This document shows, one piece after another, positions 43,234 to 51,719 of a stretch of 64,000 bases of DNA. Below the pieces are notes generated by a model. That model saw only the letters and a program-made list of their open reading frames with translations. It did not search any database and had not been told where the DNA came from. The DNA comes from JALHFZ01 sp963674625 (lineage in GTDB: Bacteria; Synergistota; Synergistia; Synergistales; Aminobacteriaceae). The stretch is taken from contig CAXXXO010000001.1 in assembly GCA_963674625.2 (NCBI GenBank), positions 461,905 to 525,904 of the forward strand, in the 5' to 3' direction. The position numbers and the translations under genes were made by a program. Position 1 is the first letter of the stretch. Each line of letters starts with the position of its first letter.

Positions 43234-44046
43234 ATGGAAATGTACAGGGGAATCGCGGTCACCATCGCGGGAAGCGACTCGGGCGGGGGGGCGGGTATTC
43301 AGGCCGATCTCAAGACATGGGCGGCGCTGAAGATTTTCGGAATGACGGCTCTCACTGCCGTGACCGCCCAGAACAGTACGGCCGTTTCGGCAATCTGGAA
43401 TGTCCCTCCCGAAATGGTCAGGGCGCAGATGGATGCCCTCTGGAGCGATTTTCCGGTGAAGGCCGCCAAGACGGGAATGGTCAGCTGCCCCGAAACGATT
43501 CGTGAAGTCGCCGAGGGGGTGAAGCGCTGGTCGGTAAAGAACCTCGTGGTCGATCCCGTGATGATCTCCCAGAGCGGAGCCTCCCTGATGGAGGACGACG
43601 GCGTCGCCGTTCTGATGGGAGAACTGCTTCCCCTCGCTTTTCTCGTCACTCCGAACGTGCCCGAGGCGGAGCGTCTGGCTTCCATGACCATAAACAACCG
43701 GGAGGACATGGAAAAAGCCGCACTTGCGATAGGGAATATGGGGCCGGAGGCAGTCCTCGTCAAGGGAGGCCATCTTCCGGGAGGGACGACCGTGACGGAT
43801 GTGCTGTCCATACATGGTGAGATCACGGTCTTTACCGATCCCAGGATCCTCACGGACAATACCCACGGAACGGGGTGCACCCTCAGCGCGGCCATCACGG
43901 GGGAGCTCGCGGCGGGACTTCCTCTGCCCGAGGCTGTCCGGCGGGGAAGGAAATATCTCCGGATGGGACTCGAAGGGAGTTTCCGGCCGGGAAAAGGATG
44001 GGGGCCTCTCGGCCATGCCGTATGCCCTCCCTGGATCGAAAAATGA
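43234..44046 (+). CDS. thiD: Hydroxymethylpyrimidine/phosphomethylpyrimidine kinase
   Basis: A 270-residue ribokinase-fold enzyme phosphorylating HMP to HMP-PP. The family blocks IAGSDSGGGAGIQADLKTW, TAVTAQNS, VVDPVMISQSGASLM, LVTPNVPEAE, VLVKGGHLP and DNTHGTGCTLSAAI are all present. First gene of the TPP-regulated + operon; GGAGG precedes the ATG, and its stop overlaps thiM (ATGA). Confidence 0.96.
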   Translation: MEMYRGIAVTIAGSDSGGGAGIQADLKTWAALKIFGMTALTAVTAQNSTAVSAIWNVPPEMVRAQMDALWSDFPVKAAKTGMVSCPETIREVAEGVKRWSVKNLVVDPVMISQSGASLMEDDGVAVLMGELLPLAFLVTPNVPEAERLASMTINNREDMEKAALAIGNMGPEAVLVKGGHLPGGTTVTDVLSIHGEITVFTDPRILTDNTHGTGCTLSAAITGELAAGLPLPEAVRRGRKYLRMGLEGSFRPGKGWGPLGHAVCPPWIEK

Positions 44047-44858
44047 TCTTCGGCGATTCTTCTCCAGGGTACTGGGCGGAGGCCTGGAGGAGGGCACAGG
44101 AAACCCGTCCGCTGATCTATACCCTCACAAATTTTGCCGCCGCACCCTTCCAGGCGAACATGACCCTTGCCGCAGGCGGGTCGCCCCTCATGTCCCGCTG
44201 CCTTTTCGAGGCCGAAGAGCTTGCCGGGCGGGCCGACTTTCTCGTGATCAACACGGGGACACCCTCTCCGTCCGATGGTGAGCTTTTCCGCAAAGTTCTT
44301 TCTTCGGGGAAGCCCTGGCTCCTCGACCCGGTAGGGTACGGGGCATCCGCCTTCCGGAGAGAACTCGCGGACGGCCTGATCCGGGATTATCCCCCCGCCG
44401 TTCTGAAGGGAAACTCCGGCGAAATATCCATGATGGCCTTCGGAGGCGGAAAAATGAAGGGGGTAGACAGCAGCGGGGAGAGCTCTTCTCTCCGGGAGGC
44501 CGTAGAGTGTCTCGCATCTCCGGGGAGGACCGTCTGCGCCACCGGCGCAGTGGACTGGATCTGCGACGGGGAAAAGACCGCATCTTTCACCGGCGGAAGC
44601 CCCCTTCTCGCCGCGTTGACGGGGGGCGGATGCGCCCTCGGCTCCCTCATGGCAGTGCTGGCCGCTGGGGCCGAATTTCCTGCGGCGGGAGCGGAGGCCG
44701 CCCTTGTCCTCTACCGCCGGGCGGCGCATCAGGCGGAAAATATTTCCCGGGGGCCGGGAACATTTCAGGCCTGTTTTCTCGATTGTATCTGGAGAACCCG
44801 TCCCGAGGACTTCCTTGAAGAGGGAAACAGAATTGCAGGGGAGGAAAAAGAAAAATGA
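44043..44858 (+). CDS. thiM: Hydroxyethylthiazole kinase
   Basis: A 271-residue ThiM that phosphorylates 4-methyl-5-hydroxyethylthiazole. The N-terminal PLIYTLTNFAAAPFQANMTLAAGGSPLMS, LVINTGT, WLLDPVGYGASAFR, VLKGNSGEI and the GGSPLLAALTGGGCALGSLMA catalytic block are conserved. The start ATG 44043 overlaps the thiD stop and thiE overlaps its own stop, so translation is coupled. It makes the thiazole phosphate used by ThiE. Confidence 0.95.
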   Translation: MIFGDSSPGYWAEAWRRAQETRPLIYTLTNFAAAPFQANMTLAAGGSPLMSRCLFEAEELAGRADFLVINTGTPSPSDGELFRKVLSSGKPWLLDPVGYGASAFRRELADGLIRDYPPAVLKGNSGEISMMAFGGGKMKGVDSSGESSSLREAVECLASPGRTVCATGAVDWICDGEKTASFTGGSPLLAALTGGGCALGSLMAVLAAGAEFPAAGAEAALVLYRRAAHQAENISRGPGTFQACFLDCIWRTRPEDFLEEGNRIAGEEKEK

Positions 44859-45505
44859 CGGTCGATCTTGAGAAGGCGCTGAGGCTCTGCGTCATACCGG
44901 ACAGGGATATCGGGTTTCCGCTTTCCCTGGATGAGCAGACGGAACAGGCCCTCGAGGGAGGGGCCACCATGATTCAGCTGAGGGACAAGGAGATGTCCGG
45001 CAGAGAACTTTATGAGACGGCCTGTCGTCTGAAAGAAATGTGCGGAAAATCCGGGGTCCCCCTCGTGGTGAACGACCGCTTCGACGTCGCCCTGGCATCG
45101 GGGGCCGACGGAGCTCACCTCGGGGTCACCGATCTTCCCCTCCGAGCCGTACGACATATCTCACCTCCCGGTTTTATCCTCGGCGGCACGGCCCATTCCG
45201 TCGAGGAGGCCCGGTCCGCCGAGGCGGGCGGAGCTGATTACGTCGGAGTGGGAGCCGCCTTTCCCTCGACCGCCAAGAGAGAAGCCTCCGTTCTGGGGCC
45301 GGAGGGGATCCGGAAGGTGGTCTCGGCCATCTCAATTCCCGCCGTCGCCATTGGCGGGATCACTGCGGGAAATCTGCGGGAAGTTCTCGCCGCCGGAGCA
45401 ATGGGCGCGGCCGTCATAGGTTCTGTGGTGGGCAGAAAAGACATCTCTGCAGCAGTTCGGCGTCTGGCGGAAATTTTTTCCCTTTGGGAGTCGGGTAAGA
45501 GATAA
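44855..45505 (+). CDS. thiE: Thiamin-phosphate synthase
   Basis: A 216-residue TIM-barrel enzyme joining HMP-PP and thiazole phosphate to thiamin monophosphate. GGATMIQLRDKEMSGREL, PLVVNDRFDVALASGADGAHLG, GGTAHSVEEARSAEAGGADYVGVGAAFPSTAK and PAVAIGGIT are the ThiE signatures. It is the last gene of the + thi operon; the final kinase step (ThiL) is not in this window. Confidence 0.96.
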   Translation: MTVDLEKALRLCVIPDRDIGFPLSLDEQTEQALEGGATMIQLRDKEMSGRELYETACRLKEMCGKSGVPLVVNDRFDVALASGADGAHLGVTDLPLRAVRHISPPGFILGGTAHSVEEARSAEAGGADYVGVGAAFPSTAKREASVLGPEGIRKVVSAISIPAVAIGGITAGNLREVLAAGAMGAAVIGSVVGRKDISAAVRRLAEIFSLWESGKR

Positions 45506-45561
45506 AAAAATCCTCTCTGCGAAAAGAAAGAAGGATCAGGACCGGTCTTTTCGCAGGGAGG
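45504..45561 (-). terminator. Long-stem terminator of the thiZXYW operon
   Basis: A 16-bp stem with one wobble (arms 45512-45527 and 45546-45561) is followed on the minus strand by ATTTTTTT. The upstream arm lies within the end of thiW. It separates the convergent thiE and thiW genes. Confidence 0.8.
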
Positions 45562-46063
45562 CGAAAAGGGGCGTTTTTTCGAGCCCGGCGAGGAGAGCCA
45601 TGGCGATCAGAGCGCCGGGAAGGCTGCTGAGAAGAAAGGCCCCCGAAAGGGTGAGCAGCCCCGCGGATTTTCCCATGGCCGGGCCGAGGACGAGCGCGGC
45701 AAGTGGAGCCCCCGCAAGGGTCGTCCCCAGGGGTTCTCCGAGGGCGGCAGCGGGTCTTCTGAACAGCCGGAAGGCAAACCCGGCGGCCAGGGCCCCGGGG
45801 ATGCTTCCCGGAAAGGCGAATAGGGTTCCCGTCCCCAGGAGATTTCGCACCACTGAGGCGGCGAAGCCGATCCCCGCAGCCCACCAGGGGCCGAGAAGGG
45901 CCCCCGCGAGGGCGTTCACCGTGTGCTGGAAGGGAAAACACCGGGTCGGACCCACGGGGAAGGAAAACCCCGAGAGCAGCACCGCAGCCGCGGCGAGCAT
46001 TCCCGCCATGCAGACTTTTTTCGTCGAAAAGGGCCTCCCCTCAGGGAAGTACGACGAGATCAT
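45536..46063 (-). CDS. thiW: ThiW, thiazole-transport ECF S component
   Basis: A 175-residue, roughly five-helix membrane protein. The PVGPTRCFPFQHTVNALAGALLGPWWAAGIGFAASVVRNLLGTGTLFAFPGS region is diagnostic of ThiW, the substrate-specific component predicted to import the thiazole moiety through the shared ECF module. Its gene overlaps thiY by 23 bases, and GGGAGG is placed nine bases before ATG 46063. ThiM in the facing operon would use the imported thiazole. Confidence 0.93.
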   Translation of the reverse strand: MISSYFPEGRPFSTKKVCMAGMLAAAAVLLSGFSFPVGPTRCFPFQHTVNALAGALLGPWWAAGIGFAASVVRNLLGTGTLFAFPGSIPGALAAGFAFRLFRRPAAALGEPLGTTLAGAPLAALVLGPAMGKSAGLLTLSGAFLLSSLPGALIAMALLAGLEKTPLFASLRKDRS

Positions 46064-46973
46064 CCATGTTCACCTCCCTGTCCACCATTCCATATTCAAG
46101 GGCAAAGCGGCCGAAGGTCTTCCACCGCTCCCGATCGAGGCCCGTATCGGCGGCGAAGTGAGGGAGGGTTCTCCCGAAGGCCCGCTTTTCCATCCCGGCC
46201 TCTGCCTCAGGGACAGCCCGGAGATAGAGCTCGAGAGCTTCGTCCGGGTGCCGGGCGGTGAAGGCCAGGCCTTCGTCAAGGGCAGCCAGAAAACGCCCGA
46301 TAAGATCTTTCTTCTCCTTCCATACCTTTTCTCCTGTCGTGAAGACCAGTTCATCGTAGGAGGGAATGCCGAAGCTCTCGATTTCAAAGAAGTCCGCTTC
46401 AAACCCCTCCATCTCGAAGGCAACGGGCTCGTAATTCCTGAAGGGGCCCATAACGGCGTCCACCTTCCCCGAGGCCAGGGGCTGGAGGATTGAGAACCCC
46501 ACGTTCACGGGGGTATATTTTCCGATTCCGTTCAGACGGACGAAGGCTTCGAGAAGATAGTCCATCATTCCCGGAACCGTGTAGCCGAGGACTTTCCCCT
46601 CGAGATCCGCCGGAAGGGAGATGCCCGTCTCCTTCAGAAAGAGAAGACATGTGAGGGGAGAGCCCACCAGCCGCCCCACCGCTTTCAGAGGAAGGCCGGT
46701 CCCCCTGGCGATGATGATCTGAGGTTCATACCCCAGGGCGATGTCGGCATGACCCGAGGCGGCCAGCTTCAGGGGGTCGGCGCTGTCCGAAGGAGCCTGA
46801 ATTTCAACGCTCAGGCCTCTTTCTTCGAAAAAGCCCTTTTCCCGGGCCGCGTAGATCGGAACGTGGTCGGCGTTGGGAAACCAGTCGAGCATGAGGGTAA
46901 GGCGGTCGGCTGCAAATAGCCGGCCGGGCAGCAGCAGAAAAAGCGCGAGAAACGTCAAAAAAATTTTCTTCAT
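46041..46973 (-). CDS. thiY: ThiY-like HMP ABC transporter binding protein
   Basis: A 310-residue NMT1/THI5-like periplasmic receptor with a signal peptide (about 1-21, ending LFA). LTLMLDWFPNADHVPIYAAREKGFFEERGLSVE opens the mature protein, and GHADIALGYEPQIIIARGTGLPLKAVG matches the family. ThiY binds pyrimidine precursors of thiamin such as formylaminopyrimidine/HMP. It overlaps thiX by four bases and lies under TPP riboswitch control. Confidence 0.93.
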   Translation of the reverse strand: MKKIFLTFLALFLLLPGRLFAADRLTLMLDWFPNADHVPIYAAREKGFFEERGLSVEIQAPSDSADPLKLAASGHADIALGYEPQIIIARGTGLPLKAVGRLVGSPLTCLLFLKETGISLPADLEGKVLGYTVPGMMDYLLEAFVRLNGIGKYTPVNVGFSILQPLASGKVDAVMGPFRNYEPVAFEMEGFEADFFEIESFGIPSYDELVFTTGEKVWKEKKDLIGRFLAALDEGLAFTARHPDEALELYLRAVPEAEAGMEKRAFGRTLPHFAADTGLDRERWKTFGRFALEYGMVDREVNMDDLVVLP

Positions 46974-47755
46974 TGTTCAAACCTCCCTGAATTGGAATTC
47001 TGTTTGTTTCCGTTCTTTTTACTCCTCCAGAAAATGACCTTCGTCTCCGCGAGAGAAACCGCCCGCCAGAGAAAAACGCTGAGAAAAGAGAGAAGGAAGA
47101 GCCCCGCAAATACCCGATCGACCCGAAGCCTCGCGTTGGCCTGCATCATGAGAAAACCGAGTCCTTCCGTGGAGCCCACCCATTCTCCGAGGACCGCTCC
47201 GATGGCGGCCACGGAGACGGCGACCTTCAGCCCGGCGAAAAAGTAGGGCAGAGCGGAGGGCCAGTAGAGAAGGCTGAAGGTTGAGGGAAAATCCGCTCCC
47301 ATAAGGAAAAAGAGGGCCTTCACATCGGGATCGCAGCTCCGGAACCCTTCCAGAAGGCTTATGGTCAGGGGAAAAAAGATGATCACAGAGGCCATGATCA
47401 CCTTGCTTGCCATTCCGTATCCGAACCAGACAACGAGAAGGGGAGCCAGGGCGAAGACGGGGATGGACTGGGAGGCCACCAGAAGGGGGGAGAGGGCGGC
47501 ATCGAAAGAGGGAAAGAGAAAAAGAAGAAGAGCAAGGGGGATGGCCGCAGAAACGGAAAAAAAGATGCCCAGAAGAATTTCGGCAAGGGTCACGAGGAAA
47601 TGGTGCAGAAGAAGAGGAGCTTCCGCGGCCATAAGAGCTCCGATCCTTGAAGGCGCGGGCAGAAGGAAGGGAGGAATGTCCCCGATTCTGCTTGCCCCCT
47701 CCCAGAGGGCCAGAAAGAAAAGAAAAAAGAGAAGCGAGGCCGGAAGCCTCTTCAT
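46970..47755 (-). CDS. thiX: ThiX-like ABC transporter permease
   Basis: A 261-residue permease of the SsuC/TauC class: GIFFSVSAAIPLALLL, ASQSIPVFALAPLLVVWFGYGMASKV and the EAA loop LPYFFAGLKVAVSVAAIGAVLGEWVGS. With ThiY and ThiZ it forms an HMP-precursor importer. The start ATG overlaps the thiZ stop. Confidence 0.92.
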   Translation of the reverse strand: MKRLPASLLFFLFFLALWEGASRIGDIPPFLLPAPSRIGALMAAEAPLLLHHFLVTLAEILLGIFFSVSAAIPLALLLFLFPSFDAALSPLLVASQSIPVFALAPLLVVWFGYGMASKVIMASVIIFFPLTISLLEGFRSCDPDVKALFFLMGADFPSTFSLLYWPSALPYFFAGLKVAVSVAAIGAVLGEWVGSTEGLGFLMMQANARLRVDRVFAGLFLLSFLSVFLWRAVSLAETKVIFWRSKKNGNKQNSNSGRFEQ

Positions 47756-48486
47756 TTCTCTCCCCCGTCGAGGAGAGAAAGAATACGGGCTTTTATTTTC
47801 AGCAGCCCGTCGCTCAGGGGATCTCGGGGTTTCGTCCCATTCAGAGCAATTTCACCGATAATCTTCATGGGCATCGGCGAGAGAAGAAGGATCCTGTCCG
47901 CCAGGATAAGGGCGTCGTCCACATCGTGGGTGGCCATGAGGATCGTCTTGGCTGACCGGAACTGGAGAAGCAGAAGGAGTTCTCTCAGGGAACGGCGGGT
48001 TATGGCGTCCACGGCCGAGAGGGGCTCGTCCAGAAGAGCCGCAGGCGCCTCGAAAAGAATTGTTCGTGCAAGGGCGCACCGCTGCGCCATCCCTCCGGAT
48101 ACTTCGCCCGGATAGCACCCCCCGGAGCCGGCCAATCCGAGAAGGGCGAAAAGCTCCGTCACCTTCCGAAGATCGGACCCGGCGGGCTTTCTCTTGGCCC
48201 GGACGGGGAGAAGGGCATTCTCCTCAAGGGTCAGCCAGGGGAGCAGAAGGTCCTTCTGGGGCATGTAGGCGGCCATCCCCCGGAGATCGGCGCAGGGCTT
48301 TCCCCGGACATGAAGATCCCCACCGTCGGAGGAGAGGGAGCCCATGAGAAGACGGAAGAGGGTGCTTTTTCCGCATCCGGAGGGGCCGAGAAGCACCGTG
48401 AAGCTCCCTTCCGGAAGGTGAAGGGAGAAATCGGAGAGAACCATGCGGCCGGAGAAAGATTTTGAGAGGGAACGGATTTCGAGCAT
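47752..48486 (-). CDS. thiZ: ThiZ-like ABC transporter ATPase
   Basis: A 244-residue ATPase with Walker A LGPSGCGKST, the Q-loop YMPQKDLLLPW, signature VSGGMAQRCALA, Walker B ALLDEPLSAVD and H-loop MATHDVDDA. ATG 48486 begins the conserved LEIRSLSKSFSG; the in-frame ATG at 48552 would place start codon and coding sequence inside the riboswitch platform. The ribosome-binding GGGAG lies in the terminator hairpin itself, so the switch could affect translation as well as transcription. Confidence 0.93.
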   Translation of the reverse strand: MLEIRSLSKSFSGRMVLSDFSLHLPEGSFTVLLGPSGCGKSTLFRLLMGSLSSDGGDLHVRGKPCADLRGMAAYMPQKDLLLPWLTLEENALLPVRAKRKPAGSDLRKVTELFALLGLAGSGGCYPGEVSGGMAQRCALARTILFEAPAALLDEPLSAVDAITRRSLRELLLLLQFRSAKTILMATHDVDDALILADRILLLSPMPMKIIGEIALNGTKPRDPLSDGLLKIKARILSLLDGGEK

Positions 48487-48513
48487 AAAAAAACTCCCGG
48501 CAGAGGATGCCGG
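48487..48513 (-). terminator. Riboswitch terminator overlapping the thiZ ribosome-binding site
   Basis: On the minus strand CCGGCA (48508-48513) pairs with TGCCGG (48497-48502); GAG and TTTTTTT follow and abut the thiZ ATG. The 3' arm supplies part of the Shine-Dalgarno GGGAG. Confidence 0.75.
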
Positions 48514-48547
48514 AAGTAAAAGAGAATATCTTCGCCTGAGCGGATAA

Positions 48548-48638
48548 TCCACTTCCCTTCGCCGGCATGACCCGGATCAGGTTCCAGGGGTCGGGGCCGA
48601 AACGCCCCCTCTCAGCCGGTACACGCCGACTCCCCCAG
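48548..48638 (-). promoter_or_regulatory. TPP riboswitch for the thiZXYW operon
   Basis: Reading the minus strand, GGGGGAGTC, CCGGCTGAGAGGGGGC, CCGACCCCTGGAACCTGATCC and GGGTCATGCCGGCGAAGGGAAG reproduce the THI-box consensus, including CTGAGA and CCTGATC. About 34 bases separate it from the terminator before thiZ. Confidence 0.95.
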
Positions 48639-48652
48639 TAGCTGTCCAAAAA

Positions 48653-48681
48653 AAGATACTCTTCGAAAGCGTCCCTGTCAA
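48653..48681 (-). promoter_or_regulatory. Promoter of the thiZXYW operon
   Basis: TTGACA (minus strand, 48676-48681), 17 bases, TATCTT (48653-48658). The predicted transcript would start near 48646, just before the aptamer. Confidence 0.75.
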
Positions 48682-48789
48682 CGGCCCTCTGCGCTCCGGT
48701 GATAATTTGTCTCTTCCCCGTTTGCCCTTGAGGGAAAAAGGGGCGATAATTCTTTTGCAGCCTGAAAAGAACGGAAAGGAGACGATTGA

Positions 48790-49614
48790 GTGAAAGTCGA
48801 AACGAAAACAGCTCCCGGAAGCTTCGGGGACAGGGAAGTGCATCTTTTCTTTCTCAGGGAGAAAGCTGAAGAACAAAAGCCCCTTTACGTTCTGTACCAT
48901 GGTGTCCACGGGTGGGCCCAGCCGAGCGAGTCGAATAAATACGGCTTTCTCGCCTCCGGCCTTGCCCGGAAAGGGGCGGTGGTCTGCATCGCCGAGAACA
49001 GCCGACTCCGACGCGACAGAGAGAGCTTCGGCCTTGACCGGACCTCCTGGGCTCATGCCGCCTTCTCGGGAAAAACCTTTTCCATGGAAGTTTTTGACGC
49101 CTGTTCCGCCCTTGCGGAGGCGCAAAAAATGTACCCGGACAAGAAAACAGTCCTGTGGGGATTTTCCCTCGGAGGGCTCATTGCCCTTCTGATGGCGGGG
49201 GGGGAGACGGGGGAATTCACAAAAACCCTCGGGGCACTTCCCGCACCGACCTGGAAAAGGCCCGAAGGACTGGCGGTCTCCGGCAGCGGGGACGAAACAG
49301 CGAAGCCGAAAACTGGAACCCTGCCATTGCCCGTTCTTGACACCCTGGGCGAAAAAAGCCTTCTCCACAGGGCTTCCTCGGGAGCGGACGCTCTCTCCTT
49401 CGCTCTTTTTTTCTACGGCAGCCGGGACGGCACCTTCACCGAAGAATCCTCCCGCAGGCTTTTCCGTCTGATTCCCCTGCCTGATGGCCGCAAGGAGTTT
49501 CACATCATGCCGGGAGCGGACCATTCCTTCCGGACGGTGGACGACCTTCCCTCCTTCAAGCCCGTGGAGGAAATGGCGGAACTCACCATGGCCATGGCGG
49601 AACGAACCCTGTAA
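48790..49614 (+). CDS. Alpha/beta hydrolase
   Basis: A 274-residue alpha/beta-hydrolase-fold protein. YHGVHGWA is an oxyanion-hole type HG motif, GFSLGG (nucleophile S126) the elbow, FYGSRDGTF probably holds the acid and GADHSF the catalytic histidine. Likely a serine esterase or related hydrolase in the cytoplasm, as no signal peptide is seen. Translation starts at GTG 48790 behind GGAG. Its last 32 bases overlap the convergent prepilin peptidase gene. Confidence 0.82.
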   Translation: MKVETKTAPGSFGDREVHLFFLREKAEEQKPLYVLYHGVHGWAQPSESNKYGFLASGLARKGAVVCIAENSRLRRDRESFGLDRTSWAHAAFSGKTFSMEVFDACSALAEAQKMYPDKKTVLWGFSLGGLIALLMAGGETGEFTKTLGALPAPTWKRPEGLAVSGSGDETAKPKTGTLPLPVLDTLGEKSLLHRASSGADALSFALFFYGSRDGTFTEESSRRLFRLIPLPDGRKEFHIMPGADHSFRTVDDLPSFKPVEEMAELTMAMAERTL

Positions 49615-50353
49615 AAAGAAGGATCTCCGGGCCGGCAAGCAGGGTGAGAAATCCCCCGAGGGCCAGAAACGGAACGAGGGGAAGGGCGTCTTTCCGTTTC
49701 ACTCTTCCGGATGCGAGGAGACCGAGGGCGATGACCCCTCCAAGCATAAACCCCAGGTAGAGGGCGAGAAGAGTGAACTTCCATCCGAGAAGAGAGCCTG
49801 TCCCGGCCATGAGGGTTGCGTCTCCCCATCCCATGCCTCCCCGGGAGACCAGGATGATGACCGCAATGACGGAAAATCCGGCCAGGGCCCCAAGAACGCC
49901 GTCGATCACGGCCCCCTTTCCGCCGAAGAGACGGAGCAGCAGGCCGCATCCCCCCATGACCAGGGGGAAAATATCGAAGACATACCCTTCCTCGAGGTCC
50001 GTCAGGGCGTTCAGCAAAAGCCCGAAGGCCGCCGGAAGGGCGAAGGCCAGCGGAAGTGCGAGCCCCCACCGGGCGGCGAGGCTTCCTCCTATAACAGCGC
50101 CAAGAATTTCCACTGTAAGATAGCGTACAGAAATGGGCTCGCCGCAGTACCGGCACCTTCCCCCGAGGAGGATCCATGAGAGGAGCGGGAAGAGATCTCT
50201 CCAGTTCAGCATGTGGCCGCAGGAAGGACAATGGGACCGTTCTTTCCCCCACCATGGTTTGCCGGAAACGCTTCTTCCTGCGACGACGTTGAAAAATGAG
50301 CCGAGGGCGGCTCCAAGGATGGTAAAAAAAAGGACGGCGGCAAATTTCTCCAT
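49583..50353 (-). CDS. Prepilin peptidase (PilD/GspO type)
   Basis: A 256-residue inner-membrane aspartic protease that cleaves and N-methylates type IV prepilins or pseudopilins. The N-terminal GAALGSFFNVVAGR, the two zinc-type pairs CPSC (42-45) and CRYC (67-70) and the catalytic aspartates D119 (LTDLEEGY) and D178 (GWGDATLM) are all present. ATG 50353 has GGGAG upstream. It implies type IV pili or a type II secretion system; none of those genes is in the window. Confidence 0.93.
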   Translation of the reverse strand: MEKFAAVLFFTILGAALGSFFNVVAGRSVSGKPWWGKERSHCPSCGHMLNWRDLFPLLSWILLGGRCRYCGEPISVRYLTVEILGAVIGGSLAARWGLALPLAFALPAAFGLLLNALTDLEEGYVFDIFPLVMGGCGLLLRLFGGKGAVIDGVLGALAGFSVIAVIILVSRGGMGWGDATLMAGTGSLLGWKFTLLALYLGFMLGGVIALGLLASGRVKRKDALPLVPFLALGGFLTLLAGPEILLFTGFVPPWPW

Positions 50354-50521
50354 GAACTGATGCTCCCTTCCTGTCTCTGAAAGGATTGTAGCAGTTCGTC
50401 TTTTTTCGGGAAAGTGCTGTTTTTTCCCGAGAAAGATGGGTGAGAAAATGAAATATTGTATAATGAAGCGGAAGGATTGACTGCCCGAACTATGTAAAGT
50501 CTGATGAGGAGGAAGAAAAAA

Positions 50522-50980
50522 ATGCCGAAGAAAATTCTTGTTGCCGTGGACATGAGCAAAATGTCGGAGGAAGTGTTCAGCTACGGCTGTTCTCTGGCGC
50601 TGCGACTGGGGGCCGATGCGGCGTTTGTTCACGTCCTTCCCCATCCGACCCTGTGGAGAGGGTATGAACCCTGGCTTCCGCCGGAAATCGATGCCGAGGT
50701 GGCGGAGATCGCCAGGAAGAAGCTCGATTATTACCTTCGGAAGGCGAAGGAGGATCTCCCGGAGCTTGTCCGCATGAATTACGAGATGGTGGTGAAGGAA
50801 GGGAACCCATCGGATGTCATCATCAATTACGCCCGGGAGAAGGACTTCAACCTCATCGTGATCGGCTACCGGGGCCAGAGCACCATAGAGCGTCTCGTCG
50901 TGGGAAGCACCGCCGCGAACGTGGCGCGCTACGCCCATTGCTCAGTTCTTATCTATCGGCCCGGCACCCAGATCCTCTAG
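50522..50980 (+). CDS. Universal stress protein (UspA family)
   Basis: A 152-residue single Usp domain: MPKKILVAVDMSKMSEE at the start and VIGYRGQSTIERLVVGSTAANVARYAHCSVLI, the ATP-binding G-x2-G-x9-G(S/T) motif, at the end. ATG 50522 has AGGAGG nine bases upstream; ATG 50504 itself overlaps that site and is rejected. A TATAAT (50459-50464) provides a promoter and a short hairpin at 50979-50999 may terminate it. Confidence 0.92.
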   Translation: MPKKILVAVDMSKMSEEVFSYGCSLALRLGADAAFVHVLPHPTLWRGYEPWLPPEIDAEVAEIARKKLDYYLRKAKEDLPELVRMNYEMVVKEGNPSDVIINYAREKDFNLIVIGYRGQSTIERLVVGSTAANVARYAHCSVLIYRPGTQIL

Positions 50981-51075
50981 CAGGGAAAAAGGTCCTGCTT
51001 CTCCTGAGGATGGCCGGCAATCCCGGCCGTCCCGTTCGGGGCACAGCGCCCTCTTTGCTGAAAATCTTTTTGCTG

Positions 51076-51111
51076 AAAAAAAGCCCCCTGCAGTCACTTT
51101 GCGCAGGGGGC
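51076..51111 (-). terminator. Intrinsic terminator for the flagellar-region gene
   Basis: GCCCCCTGC (51083-51091) and GCAGGGGGC (51103-51111) form a 9-bp stem followed on the minus strand by TTTTTTT. Confidence 0.85.
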
Positions 51112-51161
51112 AGCATATTTTCCGAGTGAGCGGATAAGAAGAAAGGGTACCCGCAGCTTCC

Positions 51162-51551
51162 TTATGAATCGGTCTTTCTGCCTGCCCCGTACCGCTTCTG
51201 GCCGTACATTTTGCCGGCCATCTCCTCGTTTTTCCTGAGGGGAGAGGTGTTCAGGGAGGCCTGAAGCTCACGGACCAGAAGCTGCTTCCGCTGCTTTTCT
51301 TCCTCCGCGCCGGATTCTCCCGGAACGGCCCGGTCGAGATATCCCAGTTCCACAAGGGCCTGGGCGTAGCGTATGTCAATGCCCATATTTTCTGAGACCC
51401 GTTCCAGATCGAATGCATCCTTCGCATGGTCCCGCAGATACTCTCTTACCTTCGGATAAAGACTGTCCACTTCCTCGAGGCAGGCAACGCATATCTTCCC
51501 CCGGGCGGCGCTGAAAAGTCTGCCGCAAAGTTTGCAGGTCACAAGATTCAC
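51162..51551 (-). CDS. TIGR03826/YvyF-like flagellar-region protein
   Basis: The 129-residue protein begins with a zinc-ribbon-like CKLCGRLFSAARGKICVAC (C6, C9, C21, C24), then LYPKVREYLRDH and a winged-helix-like stretch, the layout of YvyF/TIGR03826 proteins found beside flagellar late genes in Firmicutes. Its C-terminal tail is charged. It may regulate flagellar export or gene expression, but no neighbours here confirm this. Confidence 0.75.
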   Translation of the reverse strand: MNLVTCKLCGRLFSAARGKICVACLEEVDSLYPKVREYLRDHAKDAFDLERVSENMGIDIRYAQALVELGYLDRAVPGESGAEEEKQRKQLLVRELQASLNTSPLRKNEEMAGKMYGQKRYGAGRKTDS

Positions 51552-51719
51552 CCCGTTCCCCCCTTCCCGTATAAAAATACTATATCATTTTTGCCTGCTG
51601 CAGGAAAGGGATTTTTCACCTCCTCTCTACATTCGGCTGTCTTGAACCCCCTGCGGAAACTCTTCCCCGGTTTTACTTCCCGGTATGGACGAAACGGCAT
51701 GATTCTGTTTCAATGGGTC

